Shown: positions 42,845 through 51,599 of the stretch, piece after piece | Position numbering within the stretch: position 1 is the stretch's first letter | Layout: each line of letters opens with the position of its first letter | Assembly: GCF_002813375.1 (NCBI RefSeq) | Contig: NZ_PHUJ01000003.1 | Location: forward strand, 1,860,001 to 1,924,000 | Length of the DNA: 64,000 bases | Source: Pseudonocardia alni | GTDB taxonomy: Bacteria; Actinomycetota; Actinomycetes; Mycobacteriales; Pseudonocardiaceae | Direction: 5' to 3' | Translations under genes and position numbers: made by a program | The notes under the pieces: generated by a model | What the model was told of the DNA's origin: nothing | Seen by the model: the letters and a program-made list of their open reading frames with translations, nothing else | The model's database searches: none

Positions 42845-42878
42845 GGCGTCGTCGTCGGCGCGGAACTCCGACGACGCC
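42845..42878 (+). terminator. Hairpin after copA
   Basis: GGCGTCGTCG (42845-42854) pairs with CGACGACGCC (42869-42878), ten bases after the copA stop. The remaining ~190 bases up to 43066 hold no convincing gene. Confidence 0.65.
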
Positions 42879-43066
42879 CCTCCGACGGGTCGTCGGTCCA
42901 GGAGGACCGGCGTCGGGCGCTCGTCGTGCGTACGCGGTGATCGGGGTGGTGTCCGGGGCGGCCCCGCCGGCTGCAGGATCTCAACCGACAGGACCTGGGC
43001 CGGCGTACGCCCCGGGTACGAGCGCCGACATGGTCCTGACGTACCCCGTCGGCGGCCGCCCACACG

Positions 43067-44146
43067 TCACCGCTCCGCCGGATGCAGATCCGGGCTGCGG
43101 TCGGCCGGTCCGGCGTGCAGGTGGTCCAGGCAACGCCGCAGGTGCAGCACGATCCCCGACGCGGCGAGACTGTCCTCCCAGCCCGCGCGCTGGGAGTCGA
43201 GCCGGTCGGTGACCCGGTCCAGCGCGTCCCGGGCGGCGGCCAGGTGGCGGCGGTGCCCCTCGAGCCCGGCGGGTGCGGGGCCGCGGGTCAGGTGCGCGAG
43301 CTCCGCCGACCGGATCGCGGTGGCCAGGTCGCCCATCGCCTCCGCGACCGGGGTGCGCAGCTCGGGGTCGAGGACGAGCACGGTGCGCTCGGCCCACGCC
43401 GTCTGGGCCAGGACCGTGCTGATGTCGCGGACGAGCACCGCGAGCTGTTCCAGGGTCTGTGCGGCCTCGTAGAGCTGCTGGCCGCGGGCCCGGTAGGCAC
43501 GTGCCCGCAGGTTGGCCCGCCGACCGGCGTCGGCGGAACGGACCGCCTCCCGGGTCGCATCGATCAGGGGCTCGAAGTGGTGGCGGTGACGTGTCCACTC
43601 CTCGCGCTCCGGCGGCCACTGCTCGGCCAGGACCTCGGCCATCTCCTGCAGGTGGTCGGCGATGCCGTCACGCAGCCGCGCCACCACGCGGTGCGCGCGG
43701 GCGTTCTGCGGCGGGGGCGGCAGGACCAGGGTGACCGCGACCCCCACGAGCACCCCCAGCAGGGTCTGCCCCAGGTAGCCGGCCATGAACCCGGACGGGT
43801 CGGTGGCGCCGATGAGGATGGTGAACAACGCCGCGGTCGGGATCAGGTCCCGGGCGGTGGCCAGCACGGGGGCGGCACCAGCCGCGATCCCGGCCAGCAC
43901 GGCCGCGGCCACCGCCCACCACCGCGCGCCGCCCAGGTGCAGGGCGGCGGCGCCGAGGCCGACACCGAGCCCGGTGGCGAGCACGGCGTGCAGGCTCTGG
44001 CGCAGCGAGTCGAAGACGGTCGGGTAGCAGACGAGCAGGGCACCGAGCGGTGCGTAGTAGGGGTACTGGCCGAGCACACCGGGGACGAGGGTGGCGAGGT
44101 ACCAGGCCGCGCCGGCTGCGGCCCCGGCCCGCCACGCCAGTCGCAT
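43067..44146 (-). CDS. FUSC-like membrane protein
   Basis: About 359 residues. The N-terminal half has five to six hydrophobic helices (AWRAGAAAGAAWYLATLVPG, YYAPLGALLVCYPTVFDSL, HAVLATGLGVGLGAAAL, LIPTAALFTILIGA, GYLGQTLLGVLVGVAVTLVLP). The C-terminal half is soluble and helical. This resembles FUSC/aromatic-acid-exporter-type proteins. ATG 44146 is used with GAGGGG 12 bases upstream, but a start further upstream is possible. Substrate unknown. Divergent from the amidotransferase with about 250 bases between, where no gene is evident. Confidence 0.72.
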   Translation of the reverse strand: MRLAWRAGAAAGAAWYLATLVPGVLGQYPYYAPLGALLVCYPTVFDSLRQSLHAVLATGLGVGLGAAALHLGGARWWAVAAAVLAGIAAGAAPVLATARDLIPTAALFTILIGATDPSGFMAGYLGQTLLGVLVGVAVTLVLPPPPQNARAHRVVARLRDGIADHLQEMAEVLAEQWPPEREEWTRHRHHFEPLIDATREAVRSADAGRRANLRARAYRARGQQLYEAAQTLEQLAVLVRDISTVLAQTAWAERTVLVLDPELRTPVAEAMGDLATAIRSAELAHLTRGPAPAGLEGHRRHLAAARDALDRVTDRLDSQRAGWEDSLAASGIVLHLRRCLDHLHAGPADRSPDLHPAER

Positions 44147-44385
44147 GCGGTGGCGCAGCCCCTCGGTGAACGGTGAGGCCGGGGAGTTCGGGTGGTGCGG
44201 GATCAACGACGGCTCCGTCGGTCGTGCAGGTGATACGGGAAGCGGGGCCGGCTGTTCGACCGCGGAGGAGCCCTGGCCACCCGACGGCCGCGGGGAACGC
44301 GGTGGAGTCCGGGGTGGCGCCGTGCGCACACGGGCGCGGGCCGCCGGAGGACTACCCACGACCGCGCGGCACAAACCCGGGCGGT

Positions 44386-44398
44386 GGCACGATGTGCC
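44386..44398. promoter_or_regulatory. 13-bp palindrome GGCACGATGTGCC
   Basis: Inverted repeat ending one base before the amidotransferase GTG (44400); nearly identical to the palindrome at 13212-13224. Binding of a protein here would block translation or transcription initiation. Confidence 0.4.
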
Positions 44399-44399
44399 G

Positions 44400-45086
44400 G
44401 TGCGCGCCATCGTGATCGGCCACGACCACGTCGCCGGCCTCGGGGCGCTGGGACCGGCCCTGGAACGACGCGGGATCCGTCCGGAGTGGACGACGGTGGT
44501 GCCCGCGGACCGGTACGACGCCCCGGACGTCGACGCCGGGCTCCCCGTCCCGACGGGGGCCGGCCTGGTGGTCACCCTCGGCGCGCCGTGGCCGAGGGAG
44601 CGGATCGCGGGGTGGGCGGCCCGTGAGGTCGCGTTCCTGCGCCGGACGCACGACGCCGGTGTGCCGGTGCTGGCGATCTGCTTCGGCGCCCAGCTCCTCG
44701 CCGAAGCACTCGGGGGCTCCCGGACGACGCTGCCGGCCGCCCGGGTCGGATGGCACCCGGTCGACCCGGCCGGCGGCCGCCTCCCGGCCGGGCCGTGGTT
44801 CTGCTGGAACGCCGAGCAGCTCGTCGCACCACCCGGGTCGGAGCTGCTCGCCACCAGCGTGGCCGGGCACGAGGCGTTCGTGGCCGGTCGCAGCGTGGGC
44901 GTGCAGTTCCACCCCGAGATGACCGTGGACCTGCTGGAGCGCTGGTACACCCTCGGTGTGCCCGACGGCCTCGACGCGCGAGCCCTCCGGGCGGCGACGG
45001 CGGCCCAGGACCCGCAGCGGCTCGCCGAGCGGGCCGAGCGGGTCCTGGCGCTCGCGCTCAGGCTCCCAGGAAGTGCTCCAGGGTGA
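44400..45086 (+). CDS. Class I glutamine amidotransferase-like protein
   Basis: 228 residues. Catalytic triad visible: Cys94 in LAICFGAQLLAEALGG, His171 and Glu173 in VQFHPEM. It belongs to the stand-alone GATase1 group related to GMP-synthase-type and gamma-glutamyl hydrolase-like proteins; the acceptor is unknown. GTG 44400 is chosen as the start of the first strand (VRAIVIGHDH). Its 3' end overlaps the convergent molybdenum hydroxylase gene by 29 bases. Confidence 0.83.
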   Translation: MRAIVIGHDHVAGLGALGPALERRGIRPEWTTVVPADRYDAPDVDAGLPVPTGAGLVVTLGAPWPRERIAGWAAREVAFLRRTHDAGVPVLAICFGAQLLAEALGGSRTTLPAARVGWHPVDPAGGRLPAGPWFCWNAEQLVAPPGSELLATSVAGHEAFVAGRSVGVQFHPEMTVDLLERWYTLGVPDGLDARALRAATAAQDPQRLAERAERVLALALRLPGSAPG

Positions 45087-47157
45087 TCGGCAGCGACCGG
45101 ACCCGCACGCCGGTGGCGTGGTGGGCGGCGTTCGCGACGGCCGCGGCCACCCCGACGATCCCGATCTCCCCGATCCCCTTGGCGCCCACCGGGTTGACGT
45201 GCGGGTCGTCCTCGTCGACCCACTCGGCCTCGATGTCGCCGACGTCGGCGTTCGCCGCCACGTGGTAGCCGGCGAGGTCGTGGTTGACGACGTGCCCGCG
45301 GGCCGGGTCGACGACGCCCTCCTCGTGCAGCGCCATCGACAGCCCCCACACCATCCCGCCGAGGAACTGCGAGCGCGCGGTCAGCGGGTTGAGGATGCGG
45401 CCCGCGGCGAACACCCCCAGCATCCGCGGCACCCGGATCTCGCCGGTGTCGGCGTGCACCGCGACCTCGACGAAGTGCGCCCCGTGCGCACCCATCGCGT
45501 ACTCGGCCATCGCCGGGTTGTGCCCGGCGACGCCGTCGGCCTCCGCTGCGTCCTCGGGGTCGGTGCCCCACTTGTCGCGGAACCGGTCGGCGGCCTCGAC
45601 GATCGCCGTCGCCCAGGACGCGGTGCCCGCGGAGCCGCCGGCAATGGTCGCATGCGGCAGCCCGGTGTCGCCGAGGTTCAGGTCGACCTGCGCGGGCGGC
45701 ACCCCGAGCGCCTCGGCCGCGATCTGGGTGAGCACCGTGCGGGCGCCCTGCCCGATGTCGGCCGCGGCGATGTCCACCCGGTAGCGGCCCGGCGCACCGG
45801 CACCGCCGTCGGCGTACCGGATCGCGGCGGCGGACCCGGGCATCGCGAAGGTCGGGAAGAACGCGGCGGCGACGCCGGTGCCGTACCACCAGCCGTCGAC
45901 GAGCCGGGTGCGCGGGCGCGGGTCCCGGTCGGCCCAGCCGAACCGCTCGGCGCCGCGCCGCAGGCAGGCCACGAGGTTGCGACTGGAGAACGGCCTGCCG
46001 GTGTCCGGGTCGACGTCGGGCTCGTTGCGGATCCGCAGCTCGACCGGGTCGATCCCGAGCGCGACGGCGAGCTCGTCCAGCGCGGACTCCGCGCCGAAAC
46101 TGCCGGGCGCCTCGCCGGGTGCGCGCATGTACGTCGGCGTGGACAGGTCCAGCGGCACGACCCGGTGCGAGGTCCGCCGGTGCGGCGACGCGTACAGGTG
46201 CCTGCTGATCACTGCGGTCGGCTCGCCGAACTCGGCCATCCGCGCCCCGGCCTCGACGACGTCGTGGCCGAGCGAGTGCAGCCGCCCGTCGGTCCCGGCG
46301 CCGAGCCGGAGACGCTGCACGGTCGCCGGGCGGTAGCCGGTCAGGTCGGTCATCTCGCGGCGGGTCAGCGCCAGCTTCACCGACCGGCCGGGGACCGCCC
46401 TGGCCGCCAGTACGGCCAGCACCGATCCGCCGTGCAGCGTGCCCTTGGTGCCGAACCCGCCGCCGACGTGCGGTGAGACGACGGTGACGTCGTCGTCGCC
46501 GATCCCGAACATCTGCGCGAGCTCGCGCCGGGCCGACCACACCGCCTGGGAGGCCTCGAACAGCGTGAGGTGGTCGCCGTCCCAGCGGGCGACGGTGCTG
46601 TGCGGCTCCATCGGGTGGTGGTACTCGATCGGCGTCGTGTAGGTGGCGTCGACCTGCACGGGAGCCTCGTCGAACGCCGTCTCCGGGTCGCCGGTGCGCG
46701 TGTCCGGCGGGAACGCGACGACGACCTCGGGGGTGTAGGCCTCGGCCGACCCCGGGTCGAACGCGGTGGTGGCGGGCTCGGCGTCGTAGCCGACGACGAC
46801 GAGGTCGGCCGCCTCCCGGGCCGCCTCGGCGGTCTCGGCGAGCACCGCGGCCACGTACTGGCCGCGGTGGTGCACCTCGCCGGACTGCAGGACCGTCTGT
46901 TCGGGGGTGGCGCTGCCGTCGATCCGGGGCGCGGTGTCCGGGGCGAGCACCGCGACGACCCCGGCCACCGCCTCGGCGGCGGCGGTGTCGACCGCGCGGA
47001 CCCGCCCGCGGGCGACCGTGGCGCCGACACCGCACAGGTGCAGCGGTGCGACGGCGTCCTGCTCGTAGGCGTAGACGGCGTTGCCGGTGACCTTGGCCGG
47101 CCCCTCGATCCGGGTGAGCGCGGTGCCCGCCGCTCCCGGTGTGACGGTGCCGGTCAT
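45058..47157 (-). CDS. Molybdenum hydroxylase large subunit (PaoC/xanthine dehydrogenase family)
   Basis: 699 residues. Aldehyde/xanthine oxidoreductase Moco subunit: GPAKVTGNAVYAYEQ at the N-terminus, HVGGGFGTKG, YMRAPGEAPGSFGAESALDELA, DIGQGARTVLTQIAAEALGV, and the catalytic Glu in VGAKGIGEIG near the C-terminus. Together with the next two genes it forms a PaoABC-type periplasmic-aldehyde-oxidase-like enzyme, here without export signals. Substrate unknown; aromatic aldehydes would suit the region. ATG overlaps the stop of the FAD subunit. Confidence 0.92.
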   Translation of the reverse strand: MTGTVTPGAAGTALTRIEGPAKVTGNAVYAYEQDAVAPLHLCGVGATVARGRVRAVDTAAAEAVAGVVAVLAPDTAPRIDGSATPEQTVLQSGEVHHRGQYVAAVLAETAEAAREAADLVVVGYDAEPATTAFDPGSAEAYTPEVVVAFPPDTRTGDPETAFDEAPVQVDATYTTPIEYHHPMEPHSTVARWDGDHLTLFEASQAVWSARRELAQMFGIGDDDVTVVSPHVGGGFGTKGTLHGGSVLAVLAARAVPGRSVKLALTRREMTDLTGYRPATVQRLRLGAGTDGRLHSLGHDVVEAGARMAEFGEPTAVISRHLYASPHRRTSHRVVPLDLSTPTYMRAPGEAPGSFGAESALDELAVALGIDPVELRIRNEPDVDPDTGRPFSSRNLVACLRRGAERFGWADRDPRPRTRLVDGWWYGTGVAAAFFPTFAMPGSAAAIRYADGGAGAPGRYRVDIAAADIGQGARTVLTQIAAEALGVPPAQVDLNLGDTGLPHATIAGGSAGTASWATAIVEAADRFRDKWGTDPEDAAEADGVAGHNPAMAEYAMGAHGAHFVEVAVHADTGEIRVPRMLGVFAAGRILNPLTARSQFLGGMVWGLSMALHEEGVVDPARGHVVNHDLAGYHVAANADVGDIEAEWVDEDDPHVNPVGAKGIGEIGIVGVAAAVANAAHHATGVRVRSLPITLEHFLGA

Positions 47158-48170
47158 GACGCCTCCGTCCGGTACGCGGCGAGGCCGCGCAGGGTGGCGG
47201 TGACCGTGCCGGCCACCAGCGGGATCTTGAACGCGTTGCCGCCGACCTCGGTCTCGACAGTGCGGGCGTCGGCGGTCTCGGCCGCCGCGGCGGCGCGGAA
47301 CGCCTCGTCGGTGGCGGGCCCGCCGAGCAGCGCCTGCTCGGCGCGGCGCGCCCGCCACGGCCGGTGCGCGACCCCGCCGAGGGCGATCCGCACGTCGCGG
47401 ACGGTGCCGTCGTCGGCGACGTCGAGGGCCGCGGCGACCGACACCAGCGCGAACGCGTACGAGGCGCGGTCGCGGACCTTGCGGTAGGTGGAGTGCGCGG
47501 CGACCGGCAGCGCGGGCAGCTCGACCGAGGTGATCAGCTCCCCGTGCTCCAGCACGGTGTCGCGGCCCGGGTCGTCGCCGGGCAGCCGGTGCAGCTCGGT
47601 GGCGGCGACGGTGCGCTCCCCGTCCGGGCCGAGGACGTGCACCCGGGCGTCGAACGCGGCCAGCGCGACCGCCATGTCCGACGGGTGGGTCGCGATGCAG
47701 CCGCCCTCGGGTGCGCCGAGGATCGCGTGATGGCGGGCCCAGCCGTGCTGTGCGGAGCAACCCTGCCCGGGGTCACGCTTGGTGCAGGGCGCGGTGAGGT
47801 CGGCGAAGTAGGAGCAGCGGGTGCGCTGCAGCAGGTTCCCGCCGGTCGTCGCCATGTTGCGCAGCTGCCCCGAGGCCCCGGCGAGCAGCGCCGCGGACAG
47901 TGCCGGGTAGTGGCGCCGGACCCGCGGGTCCACGGCGACGTCGGTGTTGCGGGCGCCCGCGCCGATGGACAGGCCGCCGTCGGCGGTCGGGGTGATCCCG
48001 GTGGGCAGCAGGCCGGTGACGTCGACGAGCGTGCCCGGCTCGACCAGGCCCAGCTTGAGGTGGTCGACGAGGTTGGTCCCGCCGGCCAGGTAGGCGGCGG
48101 ACGGGTCGGCGGAGACGACGGCGACCGCAGCCGCGGCGTCGCCGGGACGGGTGTAGGCGAACGGCTTCAC
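47154..48170 (-). CDS. Molybdenum hydroxylase FAD subunit with extra Fe-S cluster (PaoB-like)
   Basis: 338 residues, CO-dehydrogenase flavoprotein-type fold (VKPFAYTRPGDAAAAVAVV, YLAGGTNLVDHLK, LRNMATTGGNLLQRTRC). Cys119, 129, 138 and 158 in RCSYF, APCTKR, GQGCSA and GGCIATHPSD reproduce the four-Cys pattern that binds a [4Fe-4S] cluster in E. coli PaoB. This places it in the Pao/4-hydroxybenzoyl-CoA-reductase-like branch rather than simple xanthine dehydrogenase. GTG overlaps the [2Fe-2S] subunit stop. Confidence 0.9.
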   Translation of the reverse strand: MKPFAYTRPGDAAAAVAVVSADPSAAYLAGGTNLVDHLKLGLVEPGTLVDVTGLLPTGITPTADGGLSIGAGARNTDVAVDPRVRRHYPALSAALLAGASGQLRNMATTGGNLLQRTRCSYFADLTAPCTKRDPGQGCSAQHGWARHHAILGAPEGGCIATHPSDMAVALAAFDARVHVLGPDGERTVAATELHRLPGDDPGRDTVLEHGELITSVELPALPVAAHSTYRKVRDRASYAFALVSVAAALDVADDGTVRDVRIALGGVAHRPWRARRAEQALLGGPATDEAFRAAAAAETADARTVETEVGGNAFKIPLVAGTVTATLRGLAAYRTEAS

Positions 48171-48715
48171 CGCGACGCCCCCGTCCCGGTGCCCACGGCA
48201 CCGACGGCGTCGACGATTCCGGAGTAGGCGGCGCAGCGGCACAGGTTCCCGGACAGGCGCTCGGCGATCTCGGCGCGGTCCAGCACGGCCGGCCCGTCGC
48301 CGGACAGGTCGGCGGTGACCGCGCTGGGGTGCCCGGCGCGGGCCTCGTCCAGCATCCCGACGGCCGAGCAGATCTGGCCGGGGGTGCAGTAGCCGCACTG
48401 GTAGGCGTCGTGCGCGACGAAGGCCTCGGCGAGCGGGTGCAGGTCCGCGCCGGTGCCGAGGCCGTCGGCGGTGGTGACCGCGGCGTCGTCGTGGGCGACG
48501 GCGAGCGAGAGGCAGGACAGCACGCGGCGGCCCGGCCCCTGTTCGCCGGGTGCGGCCAGCAGGACGGTGCACGCACCGCACTGGCCGTGGTCGCAACCCT
48601 TCTTGGCGCTGGTCACGCCGAGCCGGTCACGCAGCGCGTCGAGGACGGTGGTCCGGGTGTCGACCGTCAGCTCGTGGCGACGGCCGTCGACGGTGAGGGA
48701 GATCGTGGAGTCCAC
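48167..48715 (-). CDS. Molybdenum hydroxylase [2Fe-2S] subunit (PaoA-like)
   Basis: 182 residues with both cluster motifs: CDHGQCGACT (Cys41, 46, 49) with Cys68, and CGYCTPGQIC with NLCRC. E. coli PaoA has a Tat signal; this one has none, so the enzyme is probably cytoplasmic. AAGGAG lies nine bases before the GTG. First gene of the three-gene operon, with a TetR-type operator about 64 bases upstream. No XdhC/PaoD maturation gene is in the window. Confidence 0.92.
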   Translation of the reverse strand: MDSTISLTVDGRRHELTVDTRTTVLDALRDRLGVTSAKKGCDHGQCGACTVLLAAPGEQGPGRRVLSCLSLAVAHDDAAVTTADGLGTGADLHPLAEAFVAHDAYQCGYCTPGQICSAVGMLDEARAGHPSAVTADLSGDGPAVLDRAEIAERLSGNLCRCAAYSGIVDAVGAVGTGTGASR

Positions 48716-48778
48716 GATGGTGCGCTCCTTCGGGAGACGGAGTGGAGAGCTCGAAGCGGAGCCTCCTCCGGAAATATA

Positions 48779-48791
48779 GGAACGCTGTTCC
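48779..48791. promoter_or_regulatory. TetR operator copy 1 (molybdenum hydroxylase promoter)
   Basis: GGAACGCTGTTCC, perfect five-base arms, pattern GGAAC-NNT-GTTCC. It lies between the end of the tetR gene and the start of the [2Fe-2S] subunit gene, so it can only serve the hydroxylase operon. Confidence 0.75.
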
Positions 48792-48793
48792 GG

Positions 48794-49360
48794 TTACGCA
48801 ACCCGGAGGCCCGCGAGGAAGAAGCCGACGGCGCGGCGGGCGTCGTAGGCGGAGTCGGCCTCGGCGCCGAAGCAGAGATTGCCGATCCCCCGCAGCACCT
48901 CGTAGGCGGTGACGTCGGACGGCAGCTGCCCGGCCTCCCGCGCCGCCCGGACGATCTCCTCCCCCGCCGGCAGGAGCCGCTCCAGGAACAGTTCGTGCAG
49001 CGCGGCGGAACGGCCGTCGTCGTGGACGAGCATCGCGACCAGCCCGTGCTTGGTGACGAGCAGGTCGACGAACTCCCCGACCCAGGCCACGAGGGCGTCG
49101 AACGGCGTCGGACCGGCGTCCAGGCAGGTCCGTGCGGCCGCCGCACACCCCTCGACCTGGTGCCGGTAGACGGCGACGACCAGGTCCGGCCGGGTCGGGA
49201 AGTGCCGGTAGACCGTCCCCACGCCGACCCCCGCGCGGGCGGCGATCGCCCGGACCGGCGCGTCGACGCCCGCGGTCACGAACTCGGCCGCGGCGGCCTC
49301 GAGCAGAGCCGCACGACTGCGCCGGGCGTCGGACCGGACCGGTTCCCGCTGCACTCCCAC
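48794..49360 (-). CDS. TetR family regulator
   Basis: 188 residues: helix-turn-helix with APVRAIAARAGVGVGTVYRHFPTRPDLVVAVYRH and a C-terminal domain of the kind found in SbtR-like repressors. GTG 49360 follows GGGAG; GTG 49354 is possible. Three copies of GGAACNNTGTTCC flank it, two at its own promoter and one at the hydroxylase promoter. It therefore should repress itself, the hydroxylase and the divergent LLM oxidoreductase. Ligand unknown. Confidence 0.86.
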   Translation of the reverse strand: MGVQREPVRSDARRSRAALLEAAAAEFVTAGVDAPVRAIAARAGVGVGTVYRHFPTRPDLVVAVYRHQVEGCAAAARTCLDAGPTPFDALVAWVGEFVDLLVTKHGLVAMLVHDDGRSAALHELFLERLLPAGEEIVRAAREAGQLPSDVTAYEVLRGIGNLCFGAEADSAYDARRAVGFFLAGLRVA

Positions 49361-49380
49361 CGCACGCTCCCTTGCTGCCC

Positions 49381-49393
49381 GGAACACTGTTCC
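49381..49393. promoter_or_regulatory. TetR operator copy 2
   Basis: GGAACACTGTTCC, extended to CGGAACACTGTTCCG, 21 bases upstream of the tetR start in the divergent region. Confidence 0.75.
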
Positions 49394-49404
49394 GTATCGT
49401 ACCC

Positions 49405-49417
49405 GGAACATTGTTCC
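49405..49417. promoter_or_regulatory. TetR operator copy 3
   Basis: GGAACATTGTTCC, extended to CGGAACATTGTTCCG, 24 bases from copy 2 (centre to centre) and 37 bases upstream of the LLM oxidoreductase start. The spacing is a little over two helical turns. Confidence 0.75.
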
Positions 49418-49454
49418 GTTTCATCGTCCGTACTCGCCCCGCACAGGAGTTCCC

Positions 49455-50315
49455 GTGTCCCGAGCGTCCATCGGCATCATGACCGCCCAGATGCAGACCA
49501 CCTACGACGACCTGCTGCGCGTCTGGCTGGAGGCCGACGAGCTGCCCGGCATCGAGCACGCCTGGCTGTTCGACCACCTCATGCCGATCGGTGGCGACCC
49601 GCTGGGGCCGGCCCTCGACGGCTGGACCACCCTGTCCGCGCTCGCCGCACGGACCCGGCGGCTGCGTCTGGGCCTGCTGGTCACCAGCAACCGGTTCCGC
49701 CCGCCCGCGGTGCTGGCCAAGATCGCGACGACGGTCGACGTCGTCTCCGGCGGACGGCTCGACCTGGGCATCGGCGTCGGGTCCCGCCCGGACCACCCGC
49801 TCGCCCGCCGCGAGTACGAGGCGCACGGCCTGCCCTTCGCCGCCACCGCCGACGCCGTCACCGCGCTCGACGAGGCCTGCACGGTGATCCGGCGGCTGTG
49901 GACCGAGACCGAGCCGTTCGACGTCGACGGCGAGCAGGTGCGGCTCACCGGCGCGTTCGGCAGCCCGAAGCCGGTGCAGGCCCACCCGCCGATCGTGATC
50001 GGCGGACGGGCCAGGGCGACGCTGCGGATCGCGGCCCGGCACGCCGACGTCTGGAACATCCCCGGCGGCGACCTCGACGACGCCGTCGCCCGCAGCGCGC
50101 TGCTCGACGAGCTGTGCGCCGACATCGACCGGGACCCGGCGGAGATCACCCGGTCGATCCACCTGGGCGTCTCCTACGACGACCCGGCGGACGCCCGCGA
50201 GCGGGTGTCCGCCGCCGTCGGCGCGGGCTTCGGGCACGTGGTCCTGGGGCTGCCCGCCCCGTTCCCGCAGGGTGCCGCCCGCTGGGTGGCCGACGAGATC
50301 GTCGCGCAGGTTTAG
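49455..50315 (+). CDS. LLM class (luciferase-like) oxidoreductase
   Basis: 286 residues, TIM-barrel flavin/F420 enzyme: IEHAWLFDHLMPIGG, LGLLVTSNRFRPPAVLAKIATTVDVVSGGRLDLGIGVGSR, EQVRLTGAFGSPKPVQAHPPIVIGG, and RHADVWNIPGG. The pattern favours F420-dependent members, common in actinobacteria. AGGAG precedes the GTG. Probably in the same TetR regulon as the molybdenum hydroxylase. Substrate unknown. Confidence 0.87.
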   Translation: MSRASIGIMTAQMQTTYDDLLRVWLEADELPGIEHAWLFDHLMPIGGDPLGPALDGWTTLSALAARTRRLRLGLLVTSNRFRPPAVLAKIATTVDVVSGGRLDLGIGVGSRPDHPLARREYEAHGLPFAATADAVTALDEACTVIRRLWTETEPFDVDGEQVRLTGAFGSPKPVQAHPPIVIGGRARATLRIAARHADVWNIPGGDLDDAVARSALLDELCADIDRDPAEITRSIHLGVSYDDPADARERVSAAVGAGFGHVVLGLPAPFPQGAARWVADEIVAQV

Positions 50316-50324
50316 CCGACCGGA

Positions 50325-50343
50325 TAGTTCGGTCATCTAACTA
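50325..50343. promoter_or_regulatory. Inverted repeat before the FAD monooxygenase
   Basis: TAGTT-N9-AACTA ends two bases before ATG 50346. AT-rich arms in GC-rich DNA and location fit a site for the nearby MarR regulator, but the arms are only five bases. Confidence 0.4.
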
Positions 50344-50345
50344 CC

Positions 50346-51599
50346 ATGGCCTCCTCCCGGCACGCCCTCATCTCCGGCGCCGGCATCGCCGGCTCCGCGC
50401 TCGCCCTGCGCCTGGCCGCGTACGGCTGGCGGACGACCGTCCTGGAGCGCGCGCCGCGGCAGCGCGACGAGGGGCACAACATCGACGTCCGTGGCACCGC
50501 CCGTGAGGTCCTGCGCCGGATGGACCTGGAGGACGCCGTGCGGGCCGCCGGCACCCGCGAGGTCGGCTTCCGCGTGATCGGCGACGACGGGCGCCCGGTC
50601 GCCGAGATCCCGATGGACCCGACCGGGTCGACCGACGGTCCGACCGCCGAGCTGGAGATCCTGCGCGGCGAGCTGGCCCGGGTGCTGATCGGGGCCGCGC
50701 CGGGGTCCACGGCGTTCCGGTTCGGCACCCGGATCACCGGCGTCGAGGACCGGAGCGCCGGCGACGGCCCGGCCCGGGTCGCCCTCGACGACGGCACCAC
50801 GGTCACCGCCGACCTCGTCGTGGTCGCCGAGGGGCTGCGGTCGCGCACCCGCGACCTGGTGTTCGACGACGTCACCGTCCGCGAGACCGGCCTGTACGGC
50901 GCCTACCTGACGATCCCCCGCACCGCCGACGACGACGCCTGGTGGAACTGGTTCCACGAGACCGGCTCGCGCGGGGTACACCTGCGCCCGGACAACCTGG
51001 GCACCACCCGCGCCATGCTGACCTTCCTGTCCGGGGTGCGCGGCCTGGAGACCCTCGGCGACGCCGACGTCCGCACCGTCCTGCGGCGGACCTTCGCCGA
51101 CGCGGGCTGGGTCGCCCCGCGGATCCTGCGCGAGCTCGGCGACGGGCCGGACGGCGCCCCGATGTACTTCGACGCCGTCGGGCAGGTCACGGCCCCGCGC
51201 TGGAGCTCGGGACGGGTGGTACTGCTCGGCGACGCCGCGTACTGCCCGTCGCCGCTGGGCGGCGGGGGCACGAGCCTGGCCCTGATCGGTGCCTACGTAC
51301 TGGCCGGGGAGCTGGCCTCCCGCCCCGGCGACACCGCGGGTGCGCTGCACCGCTACGAGGAGCTGCTGAGGCCCGCGACCGAGCAGGCGCAGAAGCTGCC
51401 GCCGCTGACGCTGGCCAACCCGCGGACCCGGGCCGGGATCCGGACGCTGCGCACCGCGTTCCGGGCCGTCGCGAGCCCGGTCGGGAAGCGGGTGACCGGG
51501 CTGCTCGGGGCCACCCCGACCGGCGCGGTCGACGCGTTCCGGCTCCCGGACTACCCGGCGCCGAGCTCGTCGAGCGTGGCGACGACCGCGCGCAGGTAG
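50346..51599 (+). CDS. FAD-dependent aromatic monooxygenase
   Basis: 417 residues. PHBH-type flavoprotein: GAGIAGSALALRLA (11-24), the DG-like segment ADLVVVAEGLRSRTRD, and the FAD-binding LLGDAAYCPSPLGGGGTSLALIGAY. Such enzymes hydroxylate phenols, polyketides or antibiotics (tetracycline-destructase relatives); the substrate is not shown. The last 49 bases overlap the convergent marR gene, and the extreme C-terminus (PAPSSSSVATTARR) is low complexity, so the tail may vary. Confidence 0.88.
   Translation: MASSRHALISGAGIAGSALALRLAAYGWRTTVLERAPRQRDEGHNIDVRGTAREVLRRMDLEDAVRAAGTREVGFRVIGDDGRPVAEIPMDPTGSTDGPTAELEILRGELARVLIGAAPGSTAFRFGTRITGVEDRSAGDGPARVALDDGTTVTADLVVVAEGLRSRTRDLVFDDVTVRETGLYGAYLTIPRTADDDAWWNWFHETGSRGVHLRPDNLGTTRAMLTFLSGVRGLETLGDADVRTVLRRTFADAGWVAPRILRELGDGPDGAPMYFDAVGQVTAPRWSSGRVVLLGDAAYCPSPLGGGGTSLALIGAYVLAGELASRPGDTAGALHRYEELLRPATEQAQKLPPLTLANPRTRAGIRTLRTAFRAVASPVGKRVTGLLGATPTGAVDAFRLPDYPAPSSSSVATTARR

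Noticed and set aside
43067..47035. A long minus-strand frame joining the FUSC-like protein to the molybdenum hydroxylase region
   Set aside because: Only its last ~360 codons are a real membrane protein; the rest is out of frame with the hydroxylase gene, whose own frame has all family motifs.
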